Shown: positions 14,271 through 23,540 of the stretch, in pieces
Position numbering within the stretch: the stretch's first letter is position 1
Layout: every line of letters begins with the position of its first letter
Assembly: GCA_945952225.1 (NCBI GenBank)
Contig: CAMFHP010000070.1
Location: 1-41,945, forward strand
Direction: 5' to 3'
Source: an uncultured Myxococcaceae bacterium
GTDB lineage: Bacteria > Myxococcota_A > Polyangia > Polyangiales > Ga0077539
DNA length: 41,945 nucleotides
Notes under the pieces: model-generated
The model's input: only the letters and a program-made list of their open reading frames with translations
Database searches by the model: none
Told to the model about the DNA's origin: nothing
Program-made: the position numbers and the translations under genes

Positions 14271-16913
14271 ATGACCTCGCACCGTTCCGTTCTGCTCCGC
14301 GCGTCGATGCTCTGCGCGCTCGTCGCGCTCGGATGCACCGGCAGCAGCGTCGTGAGCGCGCGCCTCGACGCCACCGTCGAAGACGCCGCCGACACGCCCG
14401 ACACGTCGGCACCCGACGTTCCCGTGACGCCCGACGTGGCGCCCGATCTCCCGATGGACGTCGGGATGGACGCAGACGTCGCCGACGTGAGCGACGTGCC
14501 GCTCGACTTCGGTCCCGGTGGATGCCGCGACAACACCGACTGCGGCAGCAACGAGTTCGGCTACCGCGTGTGCGACCAGGTCTCGCACCGCTGCGTGCAG
14601 TGCCTCCCGGGCGCCGCCGACGCGTGCACGGCCACGCAGTACTGCACCGCCGCGAACCGCTGCGAGACGGGCTGCGACCGTGACAGCCAGTGTTCCCCGC
14701 GCTTCTGCGACACCGCGCAGCACGTCTGCGTGGGCTGCATGAACGACGGCCAGTGTGCGCCGGGCCAGGTGTGCTCCACCGCGGCGCGCATCTGTGTGCC
14801 GGGCTGCAACGACACGCACGCGTGCCCCACGGGTCAGTCGTGCTGCGCGGGCACGTGTCAGCGCACGCAGGAAGACACCAACCACTGTGGCGCGTGTGGT
14901 CGCACCTGTGCGGCCCCGCAGGGCACCGCGGCGTGCGTCGCGGGCACCTGCGGCGTGGGCGCGTGCAACACGGGCTTCGGTGACTGCGACATGGCCGCGG
15001 CGAACGGCTGCGAGACCGACCTCACCGCGTCGCTCATGAACTGCGGACGCTGCGGCAACGCGTGTGTGGCCGGCGCCAACGCGACGGTGACCTGCGCGAT
15101 GGGCGCGTGTCGCCAGACCTGCAACGCGGGCTACGCCGACTGCGACGGCAACGCGGCCAACGGATGCGAGGCCAACCTCGCGGATCCCACCACCTGCGGG
15201 AGCTGCACGCGCGTGTGCTCCGGCGCGACGCCGCTCTGCACGGCGATGTCGGGGACGCCCACCTGCGTCTCGGGCTGCGCCACGGGGCAGGACCGTTGCG
15301 GCATGGCGTGCCTGAGCCTCGCGACCGATCCCGACCACTGCGGTGGGTGCACGACGGTGTGTCCCGAGCGTGCGAACAGCGCGCGGGCGTGTGCGTCGGG
15401 CGCGTGCTCGTTCACGTGCGACACGGGCTACGCCAACTGCGATGGAAGCGCCGCCAACGGCTGCGAAGCGCGCCTCGACGACGTGATGAGCTGCGGCACC
15501 TGCGGAACCGTGTGCCGCGGGGCCACCAACGCGGCGCCGGTGTGCAGCCGCGGTGTGTGCGGGCTCACGTGCTCCGCGGGCTTCGGGGATTGCGACGGCG
15601 ACACGTCGAACGGCTGCGAGGCCAGCACGCTGTCGAACGTGTCGAACTGCGGGGCGTGCGGTGCCGCGTGTGTGGCCGGTCCCAACGCGTCGGTGGCCTG
15701 CGTGGGCGGACGCTGCCGTACGGCCTGCAACGCGGGCTTCGCGGACTGCGACGGCAATCCTGGCAACGGCTGCGAGGTGAACATCCTCACGAGCACGGCG
15801 AGCTGCGGCGCGTGCGGGATGGCGTGTCCGTCGGGCCCCGCGTCGACGGCGACGTGTACGGGCGGCGTGTGCGGACTCCGTTGCGCGACGGGCTTCGCCG
15901 ACTGCGATGGCAACCCGGTGAACGGCTGCGAGGCCGACCTCACCACGGCGCTCACCTGCGGCGCGTGTTCGAATCGTTGCACCTCGTCGACGCCCATCTG
16001 CGTGAGCAGCGCGTCGGGCGCCGCGTGCGGAACGGGATGCGCCACGGGGCAGGCCCGCTGCGGATCGAGCTGCGTCGACACGCAGACCGCCGTCGACAAC
16101 TGCGGAACGTGCGGCAACGCGTGTGCGTCGGGCGCCAACGCGACGCGCGCGTGCACCTCGGGGACGTGCTCGCTCGTGTGCGCGACGGGTTTCGCGAACT
16201 GCGACGGCAGCGCGGCCAACGGCTGCGAGACCAGCACGCAGACCGACGGGAACAACTGCGGTCGCTGCGGCAACGTGTGCGGTGTGCTCACGTGCTCGGC
16301 GGGTGCGTGTGTGCCGCCGCGCAACTGCGCCGAGCTCCGTCGCAACGCGCCCGCGACGGCGAGCGGGATGTACGCGATCGACCCCGATGGTCCCGGCGGC
16401 GATGCGGCGGTCACCGTGTGGTGCGACATGACCACCGACGGCGGCGGATGGACCGAGATCTTCTTCGCCGACGCCGCGGGCTACAACACCACGACGCTCG
16501 ACTACCAGGTCGCGAGCCGCACGCTGCGCAACGACGCGACGCAGGTGCTGGTGTCGTTCCGTCAGAGCGATCACACGGTGCTCACCAACTGGGCGCGCTT
16601 CACGCTGCCGCCCAACTGGCGCGCGCAGTCGCCGTTCCGGTACCCGCAGGTCGACGAGACGATCAGCATCTCGGTGAACGGCGCGACGGCGGTCACCACG
16701 CTGCTCCGCTACGGCTACAACAACTGGCCGACGCTCTGCACCGACCCGTGGGCGAGCACCGACTCGCGCTACGGACGCATCTGCTTCACGGGCACCGTGG
16801 CGCCCTACTACAACGGCTTCGCGGTGGGTTCGAACCTCTGCCCCGACAGCTCGCAGGGCTACAGCGCCGTCACCTGCAACAGCAACAAGCGCTACTCGAT
16901 CGCGGTGCGCTGA
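14271..16913 (+). CDS. large Cys-rich lipoprotein with fibrinogen-like C-terminal domain
   Basis: An 880-aa surface protein. The start at 14271 gives a lipoprotein signal with the lipobox LVALGC, then an Asp/Pro/Val-rich spacer (about 30-80). The body is a chain of Cys-rich modules of the form CNxGxxDCDxxxxNGCE, the NGCE element occurring seven times, with CGxCGxxC modules between them. Such repeats are frequent in myxobacterial cell-surface proteins and probably form disulfide-bonded stalks. The last 200 residues begin RNCAELRRNAPATASGMYAI and contain VWCDMTTDGGGWTEIFF, the fibrinogen C-terminal hallmark, suggesting carbohydrate or protein binding. The sequence CVPPR (16308-16322) at the domain junction fits the CxPxR sulfatase-type motif, perhaps by chance. 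It ends 7 bp before the convergent next gene. Confidence 0.85.
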   Translation: MTSHRSVLLRASMLCALVALGCTGSSVVSARLDATVEDAADTPDTSAPDVPVTPDVAPDLPMDVGMDADVADVSDVPLDFGPGGCRDNTDCGSNEFGYRVCDQVSHRCVQCLPGAADACTATQYCTAANRCETGCDRDSQCSPRFCDTAQHVCVGCMNDGQCAPGQVCSTAARICVPGCNDTHACPTGQSCCAGTCQRTQEDTNHCGACGRTCAAPQGTAACVAGTCGVGACNTGFGDCDMAAANGCETDLTASLMNCGRCGNACVAGANATVTCAMGACRQTCNAGYADCDGNAANGCEANLADPTTCGSCTRVCSGATPLCTAMSGTPTCVSGCATGQDRCGMACLSLATDPDHCGGCTTVCPERANSARACASGACSFTCDTGYANCDGSAANGCEARLDDVMSCGTCGTVCRGATNAAPVCSRGVCGLTCSAGFGDCDGDTSNGCEASTLSNVSNCGACGAACVAGPNASVACVGGRCRTACNAGFADCDGNPGNGCEVNILTSTASCGACGMACPSGPASTATCTGGVCGLRCATGFADCDGNPVNGCEADLTTALTCGACSNRCTSSTPICVSSASGAACGTGCATGQARCGSSCVDTQTAVDNCGTCGNACASGANATRACTSGTCSLVCATGFANCDGSAANGCETSTQTDGNNCGRCGNVCGVLTCSAGACVPPRNCAELRRNAPATASGMYAIDPDGPGGDAAVTVWCDMTTDGGGWTEIFFADAAGYNTTTLDYQVASRTLRNDATQVLVSFRQSDHTVLTNWARFTLPPNWRAQSPFRYPQVDETISISVNGATAVTTLLRYGYNNWPTLCTDPWASTDSRYGRICFTGTVAPYYNGFAVGSNLCPDSSQGYSAVTCNSNKRYSIAVR

Positions 16914-16920
16914 AGTCTCT

Positions 16921-18192
16921 TCACGCGAAGTGCCGCGGGTGCTCGACCCATCGGGCGCCCATGTACGCGAAGAGGCGCGTCGAGGTCTCGAACATCACCG
17001 TCGCCGTGACGGTCATGGTCCAGGCCTGACGCGTCTCCGAGGCGTGGGTCACGACGCCGACGCCGTACGCGGGATGCTCCACGACGGTGCCGCCGCCGCG
17101 CACCCACATCGAGAGCGTGTCGAGGGGAATGGGCGTTCCTCCGGCCTTCACCTTGCGCTTCCACGCCGAGCGTCGTGCGGCGTCGAGCTTCGCGGCGTGC
17201 TTCGCGAAGGGGAGCTTCTTCTCCGCGCGCACGGCGTCGAAATCGAACTCCCACGCGTCGTGGCTGTGCAGCGCGAGGAGCGCGTTGCGCGCGGGCACGT
17301 GCACCACCTTCGGCGAGAACATCGGGAAGCGCGGCGCGAGGCGCATCGCGGTGAGATCGAGCACGATCACCGACTGCTCCGCGGAGAGCACCACGTGGGC
17401 CTCCTCTTCGCGCGTCGTGAGGAGCCACGCGTTGTCGGGCGCAGGGGACACACCGGTCACACGCGCCGAGCCCGGCGAGAGCAGTTCGATCGAGCCCTCG
17501 CGGTCGATGGCGACGAAGCGTTCGAGGATCGTGGTGACCGCGCGTCCGTGCGCGTCGAGGGCGTCGTGGCGGCCGTCGCAGAGGGGAGATCCGCTCCAGG
17601 TGATGTGCTCCGTGGCGAGGGGCGTGACCGTCGTGTCGGCGACGCGGTAGAGCCGGTCGTGCCAGAGCACCAGCGCCTCGCTGGTGGCGAGGGGGAACAC
17701 GTCGGCGTGGTCCATCATCGCGCGGTACATTCGCAGCACGTGGCCGTCGTGGGTGACCTCTTCGGGGGCCGTGGGCGGCGGGAGATCGAGGGGCGTCACC
17801 GCGCCGTCGTTCCACACGAAGGGCGTGTGTCCGCCGCCGGTGTTGGGCACCACGATGGCGCGGTCTCCGAGGGCGACGGCGTGACGGAGGTCGTGCCACG
17901 GTCCCTCGCAGCGCAGGGGCGTGACGGCGAGCGTGTGCGGGTCGAGGGTGTAGAGACGGTAGGGGTTCGCGTGGTGATGGCGTCCCACGGCGAGGAGCGT
18001 TCCGTCGGGACGCGGGGAGAGCTGCGTCGCGAAGAAGCCGGGCACCTCGCGCACGGCGAGAGGCCAGGTCGTGAGGTCGTAGACGTGCGTGCGGTCGGGG
18101 TGCGCGTTCGTCGTGACGAGGTGGTCGCCAACCACAATTGCGAGCTCGCTGCTCGCGCGGAGCTTCAGGGTGCGTGCGGGGTTCAGGGCCAT
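16921..18192 (-). CDS. beta-propeller-like hypothetical protein with CarD/Tudor-like C-terminal motif
   Basis: A 423-aa soluble protein without signal peptide. Most of it is short beta strands in a repeating pattern (LLAVGRHHHANPYRLYTLDP, RAIVVPNTGGGHTPFVWNDG, RLYRVADTTVTPLATEH), as in WD40 or YVTN-type propellers. The end carries GGTVVEHPAYGVGVV, similar to the small SH3/Tudor motif found at the ends of UvrD/PcrA and in CarD-type proteins. The ATG at 18192 is chosen; an in-frame ATG at 18228 would add 12 basic residues. It faces the multicopper oxidase gene divergently across 175 bp. Function is unknown. Confidence 0.72.
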   Translation of the reverse strand: MALNPARTLKLRASSELAIVVGDHLVTTNAHPDRTHVYDLTTWPLAVREVPGFFATQLSPRPDGTLLAVGRHHHANPYRLYTLDPHTLAVTPLRCEGPWHDLRHAVALGDRAIVVPNTGGGHTPFVWNDGAVTPLDLPPPTAPEEVTHDGHVLRMYRAMMDHADVFPLATSEALVLWHDRLYRVADTTVTPLATEHITWSGSPLCDGRHDALDAHGRAVTTILERFVAIDREGSIELLSPGSARVTGVSPAPDNAWLLTTREEEAHVVLSAEQSVIVLDLTAMRLAPRFPMFSPKVVHVPARNALLALHSHDAWEFDFDAVRAEKKLPFAKHAAKLDAARRSAWKRKVKAGGTPIPLDTLSMWVRGGGTVVEHPAYGVGVVTHASETRQAWTMTVTATVMFETSTRLFAYMGARWVEHPRHFA

Positions 18193-18367
18193 GACGGGTG
18201 CGCGACGGTACCGCACTCGCGCGATCACAAAGCGTGCAGGGGGTGGTCAACGCTGGACATGCGCTGCGTCGATCGGTCGCGCGACAGTGGGCGCGTGATG
18301 GTGGGTGCATCGACCGCGGCGCGTGCGTCGGGGGAGTGCGCCGCCCTCGCACGAAAGGAAGCGCTCG

Positions 18368-20290
18368 TTGCGTCCCCAACTCCCATCCTCGCGTCGCCTC
18401 GGCGGCGCCGCACTCCTCGCGCTCGCGGCCCTCGCGGGCGCCTGCTCCGACAGCGGTCAACCCACGCAATCCGACGGCGTCGAGACCTTCGCGAACCCGC
18501 CGGAGCTCGTTCCCGACAGCAACGGAGTCTACCGACTCGACTACGGCCCCGCGGCGGTCACCCTCGACGGCGCGCGCTACTGCATGCGCACGTACAACGG
18601 CCTCGTGCCCGGCCCCACCATCCGCGTGCGCGCGGGCACGAACCGTCGCCTTCACGTCGACCTTCGCAACCGCTTCACCGCCGTCGACGGTCGCGAGATC
18701 TCGGGCATGGAGGGCCACGAGGCGCCCACCTGCCACGACTTCAACCTCACGAACCTGCACTTTCACGGCGGCCACGTGCGCCCCGACTTCGCGGCCGCCG
18801 ACGCCGCGGATGTGTGCACCGGCGACGGCTGCGCGCCCGACGGTCGCTACTACGGCGACAACGTGCTCATCACCGTGGCCCAGGGCCGCTCGGCCCGCTA
18901 CCGCTGGGACCTCGACGAAGACGGCACGCACCACGAGGGCACGGACTGGTACCACCCGCACACGCATGGCTCGACGGCGATCCAGGTGGTGAACGGCGTG
19001 GCGGGCGCGCTCATCGTCGAGGGCGCGCTCGACGCCGAACCCACGGTGGCCGCGACGCGCGAGCGCGTGATGGTCATCAACGAGATTCCGCTGCACCACG
19101 CGACGGCGATGCCCCTGCGCGAGGGCGACGTGTGCAACGAGAACAACCTCTCGATCGACAACTTCCTCTCGGTCACCGAGGGGATGCCCATGCTGATGAA
19201 CGGTCGCGTGAAGCCGCGGATCCTCACCGCGCCGGGGCAGATCGAGCGCTGGCGCATGGTGTACGCGGGCACGCCCGACGAGCTCGCGCTGAAGCTCTAC
19301 GTGGGCAACGACGCCAACTGTTCGAGCTGGAACGAGCTGCGTCGCGTGGAGATCGTGCAGTACGCCCGCGACGGCATCACGATGCCGCACTACTACCGCA
19401 ACGACGCCGTGTGGATGTCGCCGGGCTACCGCGTCGACAGCTTCGTGCAGATGCCCTCGTCGGCGCAGACGCTGTGCCTCGTGGGACGCCGTCCGCACGA
19501 CCTCGCGGGCACGCCCGTGGCGATCGTCGAGGTGCGCGCCGACCGTCGCGCCACGACCACGCAGATGCCCGCGGAGTCGGTGGTCACCGCGCATGCGCCG
19601 CCCATCACCTGGATGGGCAACGTGAACGGCACGGCCACGCAGGTGAGCTGCGAGTCCGTCACCGACGTGCATCAACGGGTGGGGCTGCTCATGCCGCCGA
19701 TTCCCGTTCCGTCGTCGGCGATGATGTCGACGGGCGGACGGTGCAACCCCTCGCAGGCGCACACGCCGGTGGCGACGCCGGTGTGTCAGTGCCCCGCGCC
19801 CAACATCTCGTGCCGCAACTTCGAGGAGCGACGCGCGCGCGGCTATCGCAGCGACCGCGTGGGCATCGTCGGACGCAGCGAGCGGTGGGAGATCGTCGCG
19901 GCCGACGGGCACCCGTTTCACATTCACATCAACCCGTTTCTCGTGTGCCCCAACGACTCGAACAAGGAGCCCAACTTCGCGCACTGGCGCGACACGATGT
20001 GGGTGCAGGTCGATGACCGTCCGCGGCACGTGATGATGAACTTCCGCGGCTTCGCAGGGCGCTTCGTCACGCACTGCCACAAGCTCAACCACGAAGACGA
20101 GGGCATGATGGAGCTCACCGAGCTCTGCGCCCCCGACGACACCGCGTGCCAGTGCCAGCGCATGGACTCCGCGGGTCGCTGCGTCAGTCAGGCGGGCTGC
20201 CAGGCCGACGACCGTCAGTGCGAGTTCGCGGCGCGCACCACCGCGGCGTATCCGCTTCCGCCCGCGCCCGATCCCGCGCTCTGTCGCTGA
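18368..20290 (+). CDS. multicopper oxidase lipoprotein
   Basis: A 640-aa periplasmic or outer-face oxidase that would couple one-electron oxidation of a substrate, such as Cu(I), Mn(II) or phenols, to reduction of oxygen. All four copper-binding blocks are visible: HFHGGH (H131, H133), HPHTHG (H196, H198), HPFHIH (H515, H518, H520) and HCHKLNHEDEGM (H569, C570, H571, H575, M580). The T1 site has an axial Met, as in CueO. The TTG at 18368 follows an AAAGGAAG ribosome site and gives a clean lipoprotein signal with the lipobox LAGAC; the upstream ATG at 18305 would put 21 extra residues before the signal. It ends 7 bp from the convergent LysR gene, whose relation to it is unproven. Confidence 0.9.
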   Translation: MRPQLPSSRRLGGAALLALAALAGACSDSGQPTQSDGVETFANPPELVPDSNGVYRLDYGPAAVTLDGARYCMRTYNGLVPGPTIRVRAGTNRRLHVDLRNRFTAVDGREISGMEGHEAPTCHDFNLTNLHFHGGHVRPDFAAADAADVCTGDGCAPDGRYYGDNVLITVAQGRSARYRWDLDEDGTHHEGTDWYHPHTHGSTAIQVVNGVAGALIVEGALDAEPTVAATRERVMVINEIPLHHATAMPLREGDVCNENNLSIDNFLSVTEGMPMLMNGRVKPRILTAPGQIERWRMVYAGTPDELALKLYVGNDANCSSWNELRRVEIVQYARDGITMPHYYRNDAVWMSPGYRVDSFVQMPSSAQTLCLVGRRPHDLAGTPVAIVEVRADRRATTTQMPAESVVTAHAPPITWMGNVNGTATQVSCESVTDVHQRVGLLMPPIPVPSSAMMSTGGRCNPSQAHTPVATPVCQCPAPNISCRNFEERRARGYRSDRVGIVGRSERWEIVAADGHPFHIHINPFLVCPNDSNKEPNFAHWRDTMWVQVDDRPRHVMMNFRGFAGRFVTHCHKLNHEDEGMMELTELCAPDDTACQCQRMDSAGRCVSQAGCQADDRQCEFAARTTAAYPLPPAPDPALCR

Positions 20291-20297
20291 GCGGGCG

Positions 20298-21185
20298 CTA
20301 CGTCGCCGCGTCGGCCCAGGCCCGCACGTGGCGCATCACGGCCTTCACCTTCGGCACCTCGGCGAGCACCGAGGGAACCACCACACGGAGCGCGCGCGCG
20401 CGTCCCACCACGTCGCGGAGCACGGTGACCACCTCGCCGGGCTCCGTGTAGGGGTCGGGGAGCTCGGCGTCGGGCAGCAGCGCGATGCCTCTGCGCGCGA
20501 GCATCACCTGCCGCAACAGATGGATGTCGCCCGTCACGAAGGAGGGCTCGACGGCGAGCGTTCCACCGGACCAGAGGGGCAGCACGCGCGGGTCTTCACC
20601 GACCATCTCCCACGCGAAGAGCTCGTGCGCGTGAAGGTCGTGGAGCGTCGTGGGGGTGCCGTGCGCGGCGAGGTATTCGGCGTGCGCCACGAGGTGTTCG
20701 CGCAGTCGCAGCACCTCGTACGACACCCACGGACCGGGCGGTGATCGCTCGCCGAAATGCACCGCGAGGTCGACGTCGTCGAGGAGTCCGCTCACGGGGT
20801 CGTGGCTCATGCGCGCGTGCACCGTGAGCTTCGGGTACGCGTCGCGCAGCATCGCGAAGAGGGGCACGAGCGCGTGCGGTGGAAGACCCTGCGGAAGCAG
20901 CACGCGGAGCACGCCCGAGGGCTCGCGTCCGAGCTCGCGCACCGAGGCCACGAGGGCGCTGGCTTCTTGAATCATCTGGCGTCCGCGGGTGACCAGCACG
21001 GCGCCCGCTTCCGTCGCGGTGAGGCCCTGCGGTGTGCGGTCGAGGAGGGGGACGCCCGCGCGCGCTTCGAGCGCTTCGACGCGGCGTCGCACGGTCGCGC
21101 GGGGCATGCGCAGCGCGCGTTCGGCGCCGAGGAACGAGCCCGTCTCGACGACGGAGAGAAAGGCGCGGAGCTCTTCGAGGTCCAT
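20298..21185 (-). CDS. LysR-family transcriptional regulator
   Basis: A 295-aa regulator. The N-terminal winged helix-turn-helix reads MDLEELRAFLSVVETGSFLGAERALRMPRATVRRRVEALE, followed by the effector-binding domain (SGVLRVLLPQGLPPHALVPL). The ligand cannot be predicted. The ATG at 21185 is the family start; an upstream in-frame ATG at 21290 adds 35 residues without homology. LysR proteins often control a divergent neighbour: here that would be the small secreted protein at 21440, across a 254-bp intergenic region. Its 3' end converges on the multicopper oxidase. Confidence 0.92.
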   Translation of the reverse strand: MDLEELRAFLSVVETGSFLGAERALRMPRATVRRRVEALEARAGVPLLDRTPQGLTATEAGAVLVTRGRQMIQEASALVASVRELGREPSGVLRVLLPQGLPPHALVPLFAMLRDAYPKLTVHARMSHDPVSGLLDDVDLAVHFGERSPPGPWVSYEVLRLREHLVAHAEYLAAHGTPTTLHDLHAHELFAWEMVGEDPRVLPLWSGGTLAVEPSFVTGDIHLLRQVMLARRGIALLPDAELPDPYTEPGEVVTVLRDVVGRARALRVVVPSVLAEVPKVKAVMRHVRAWADAAT

Positions 21186-21439
21186 GGGCGGTGCGTGCCT
21201 GGGGCGGTCGGAGGGGGAGGGACGCGAAACGACGGCCGTCTCGCGCGTCGCGGCGCCGCCCGGAAGGCGCCACAACACCGTGGTGCGCATACCATCGCAC
21301 AGTGCCCGCGCGCGACGGTGCGCTTACACCTCGTTTCGTCGTGCGCGCGCGGGGTGAGATCGGCCGAGGGGCTCGCGTAGCGTGCGGACGGGGCGTCGCG
21401 TGTGAGGCCCCGCCGATGCCCCACGCAGGAGGTCTCCCG

Positions 21440-21934
21440 ATGAAGTCGCTCGTCGCTGCCCTGGTGCTCTCGCTCTCCCTCTCGCTCGCGGGCGCTGCCT
21501 ACGCGGACCCGGTGTTTCTTCACGCGTGCAGCGTGTCGTTCTCGCCGGGGCCGGGGTGGCAGTCGCGCGTGCTCGGTCCGCGCGCGGTGCAGTTCACCCG
21601 CGAGGGCGTGACCGTCGACGTGATGTTTCCGATCCTCGACGCGCAGCACGACGCGGACTCGTTCGTGCGCACGCTCGAACGCGACCGCGCGATGCGACTT
21701 CGATGGAACGGCCGCGCGATTCCCCGTGTGCTGCAAGAGCAGCGCGGATGGATGCGCCGCGGTCGCGCGCGCCACGACGGCGCCGAGGTGCCCGTCGCCG
21801 TGACGTGGGTGCCCATGGGCTCGCGCCTCGTGCTCGCGGTGATCTACCTCCCGCCCAATGGCACGCGCGTGCAGGAGGGCTGGGGCCACGAGCTGCTCAA
21901 CACCATGGCCGACGTCGGCGACCAGGCGCATTGA
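21440..21934 (+). CDS. small secreted protein, unknown function
   Basis: A 164-aa protein with a classical signal peptide (MKSLVAALVLSLSLSLAGAAYA, cut after AYA). The mature part alternates strands and basic segments (FSPGPGWQSRVLGPRAVQFT, VAVTWVPMGSRLVLAVIYLP), consistent with a compact beta protein, possibly membrane- or wall-associated. The AGGAGG ribosome site before 21440 decides the start. It is divergent from the LysR gene and may be its target. Confidence 0.7.
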   Translation: MKSLVAALVLSLSLSLAGAAYADPVFLHACSVSFSPGPGWQSRVLGPRAVQFTREGVTVDVMFPILDAQHDADSFVRTLERDRAMRLRWNGRAIPRVLQEQRGWMRRGRARHDGAEVPVAVTWVPMGSRLVLAVIYLPPNGTRVQEGWGHELLNTMADVGDQAH

Positions 21935-21983
21935 CCCGCGCGGGCGATCGCGTTCGTCAGCGCGCTCGTGCGACGTGACGTTG

Positions 21984-21989
21984 TAGCGT
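21984..21989 (+). promoter_or_regulatory. -10 box TAGCGT of a probable leaderless promoter
   Basis: TAGCGT fits TAnnnT and ends 7 bases before the ATG at 21997, so transcription would begin at or next to the start codon. No ribosome-binding site is visible. The same TAGCGTCGCGCC word precedes the protease start at 35394 on the other strand. Confidence 0.4.
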
Positions 21990-21996
21990 CGCGCCC

Positions 21997-22794
21997 ATGC
22001 GTTCTTCCCACGCACGTCTCTCGACCCCGACGGTGCTCCGCACGATGTGGAGCGCCGCGGTCCTGTTTTGCCTCGCGTCACCCGCGGGCTGCGCGCATCC
22101 GACGCCGCCCGCTGCGCCGACGGTTGTGCCGCCGCCGCCCGCCCCCGCAGCACCCGACGTGGCGGTCGCAGCCGCCGACGCGACGGCCGTCACCGCCGAG
22201 GAGCCCGCCGATCCGCCCCCGCGCGCGTACGCCGACGAGGCCTCGGTGGCGGCGCTCGCCCGCGATCCGCGCTGGGTGATGTCTCCGGGCGACGACCCCG
22301 ACGACGGGCTCGCGTGCGACGTCGGAATCCGTCCGCAGTCGTGCGTGTACAGCCCGTGCCACGAGGGCGACGGACAGCGCTGCCGTGACGGGTGCGAGCG
22401 CACGTGCAACGGCGCCGACGTGCAGTGCCGGGGGGCGGCGGTGACGTGCCTCGCGGCGTGCGCCGACGAGGTGTGCAGGGTGCGATGCGCGCGCGTCGAG
22501 GGAGCGTGTCTCGACGAGGCCTTCGCCGCGAAGGATCGCTGCCTCTCGGGTGGTTGCGAGCGTGTGGAGCGCGCGTGCGAAGAGGCCCTCGGCGCGCGCT
22601 TTCAACGGAGCCGGTGCCCCGCGACCTGTGCGGTGTGCTCGGCACGCTGCGAGTCCGCGGACAACGCCGACCCCGAGCGCTGCTGGAACCAGTGCTTTCG
22701 CGCGCGCCCCGGATGCACGGGGGAGTTCCGTCGGCTGTGCATCTCGCAGGGGCCGCGCTACGGCCTTCCCGTCGACAACACGCCGTCGCCGTGA
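21997..22794 (+). CDS. Cys-rich lipoprotein, first of a tandem paralogous pair
   Basis: A 265-aa protein with a lipoprotein signal (lipobox SPAGC), a Pro/Ala-rich spacer, and a Cys-rich domain from about residue 100 with over 20 cysteines (LACDVGIRPQSC, CHEGDGQRCRDGCERTC, AKDRCLSGGCE). Pattern and length match the next gene closely: both share RAYAD, ALARDP, PQSC, AVTC, AKDRC and GGCE in the same order. It is probably an outer-membrane protein with a disulfide-rich module. Its stop overlaps the start of the next gene (TGATG), so the two are likely translated together. Confidence 0.75.
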   Translation: MRSSHARLSTPTVLRTMWSAAVLFCLASPAGCAHPTPPAAPTVVPPPPAPAAPDVAVAAADATAVTAEEPADPPPRAYADEASVAALARDPRWVMSPGDDPDDGLACDVGIRPQSCVYSPCHEGDGQRCRDGCERTCNGADVQCRGAAVTCLAACADEVCRVRCARVEGACLDEAFAAKDRCLSGGCERVERACEEALGARFQRSRCPATCAVCSARCESADNADPERCWNQCFRARPGCTGEFRRLCISQGPRYGLPVDNTPSP

Positions 22795-23540
22795 TGCGCT
22801 CCGCGACCACCATGCGGGTCGCCATCACTTCGTTCGTCTTCGCGCTCGGATGCCTCCGTGAGCGGTCCGTCGCCACGCCCCGCGCGCGTGTCGTCGCCTC
22901 CGTCGCAACCTCCGCGAGGCCCGACGCTGCGGCCACGCCCGATGCGTCGCCGACGGTCGTTCCCGATGCGCCGCCGGAGCCCCGCGCCTACGCCGATCCG
23001 CCTGCGGTCGCGGCCCTCGCGCGCGACCCCGCGTGGCGCATGCCCGTCGATCCGCTCGTCGAGGAGGGATGGGCGTGCTCGTCGAGCGTGCACCCGCAAT
23101 CGTGCGAGCCCGATCCCTGCTTCGAGGGCGTCGGTCAGCAGTGTCGCGACCGCTGCGGCGCGCAGTGTGATTCGACCGAGCGCGGGTGCCGAGCGGACGC
23201 CGTGACGTGCCGCGGACGCTGCGCCGACGACGGCTGCCGGGGGCGCTGCGCGACGGACGAAGCGCGCTGTCTCGACACCGCCATCGAGGCCAAGGATCGC
23301 TGCGTGACCGGCGGCTGCGAGGGCGTGATCGCCGCGTGCCTCGTCGCGGAGCATCAACGCTTTCGCCAGACGTGCCGCGCCGCCTGCGTGCTGTGCAACA
23401 CGCGCTGCGAACGCCATGCAGAGACCTTCCACTGCGTCGATTCGTGCCTGCGTGGGCGCCAGGGGTGCGACCGCGTGCAGCGCTCGATCTGCATGATGTC
23501 GGGCGCCGAGTGGGGTGACGAACGCCCCGCCGCGCCGTGA
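22794..23540 (+). CDS. Cys-rich lipoprotein, second of the paralogous pair
   Basis: A 248-aa paralogue of the preceding protein, with lipobox FALGC and the same conserved block order (RAYADPPAVAALARDPAW, PQSCEPDPCFEG, GQQCRDRC, AVTCRGRCADDGC, AKDRCVTGGCE). The ATG at 22794 overlaps the previous stop; a second in-frame ATG at 22812 begins directly before the hydrophobic segment and is also possible. The stop overlaps the GTG of the following FGE gene by 4 bp. The pair arose by tandem duplication followed by clear divergence of the N-terminal spacers. Function is unknown; tight coupling with FGE suggests a joint surface role. Confidence 0.75.
   Translation: MRSATTMRVAITSFVFALGCLRERSVATPRARVVASVATSARPDAAATPDASPTVVPDAPPEPRAYADPPAVAALARDPAWRMPVDPLVEEGWACSSSVHPQSCEPDPCFEGVGQQCRDRCGAQCDSTERGCRADAVTCRGRCADDGCRGRCATDEARCLDTAIEAKDRCVTGGCEGVIAACLVAEHQRFRQTCRAACVLCNTRCERHAETFHCVDSCLRGRQGCDRVQRSICMMSGAEWGDERPAAP

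Noticed and set aside
16892-20092. 1066-codon minus-strand frame over the multicopper oxidase
   Set aside because: It would cover the oxidase and the propeller gene in another frame; composition is typical of an antisense shadow.
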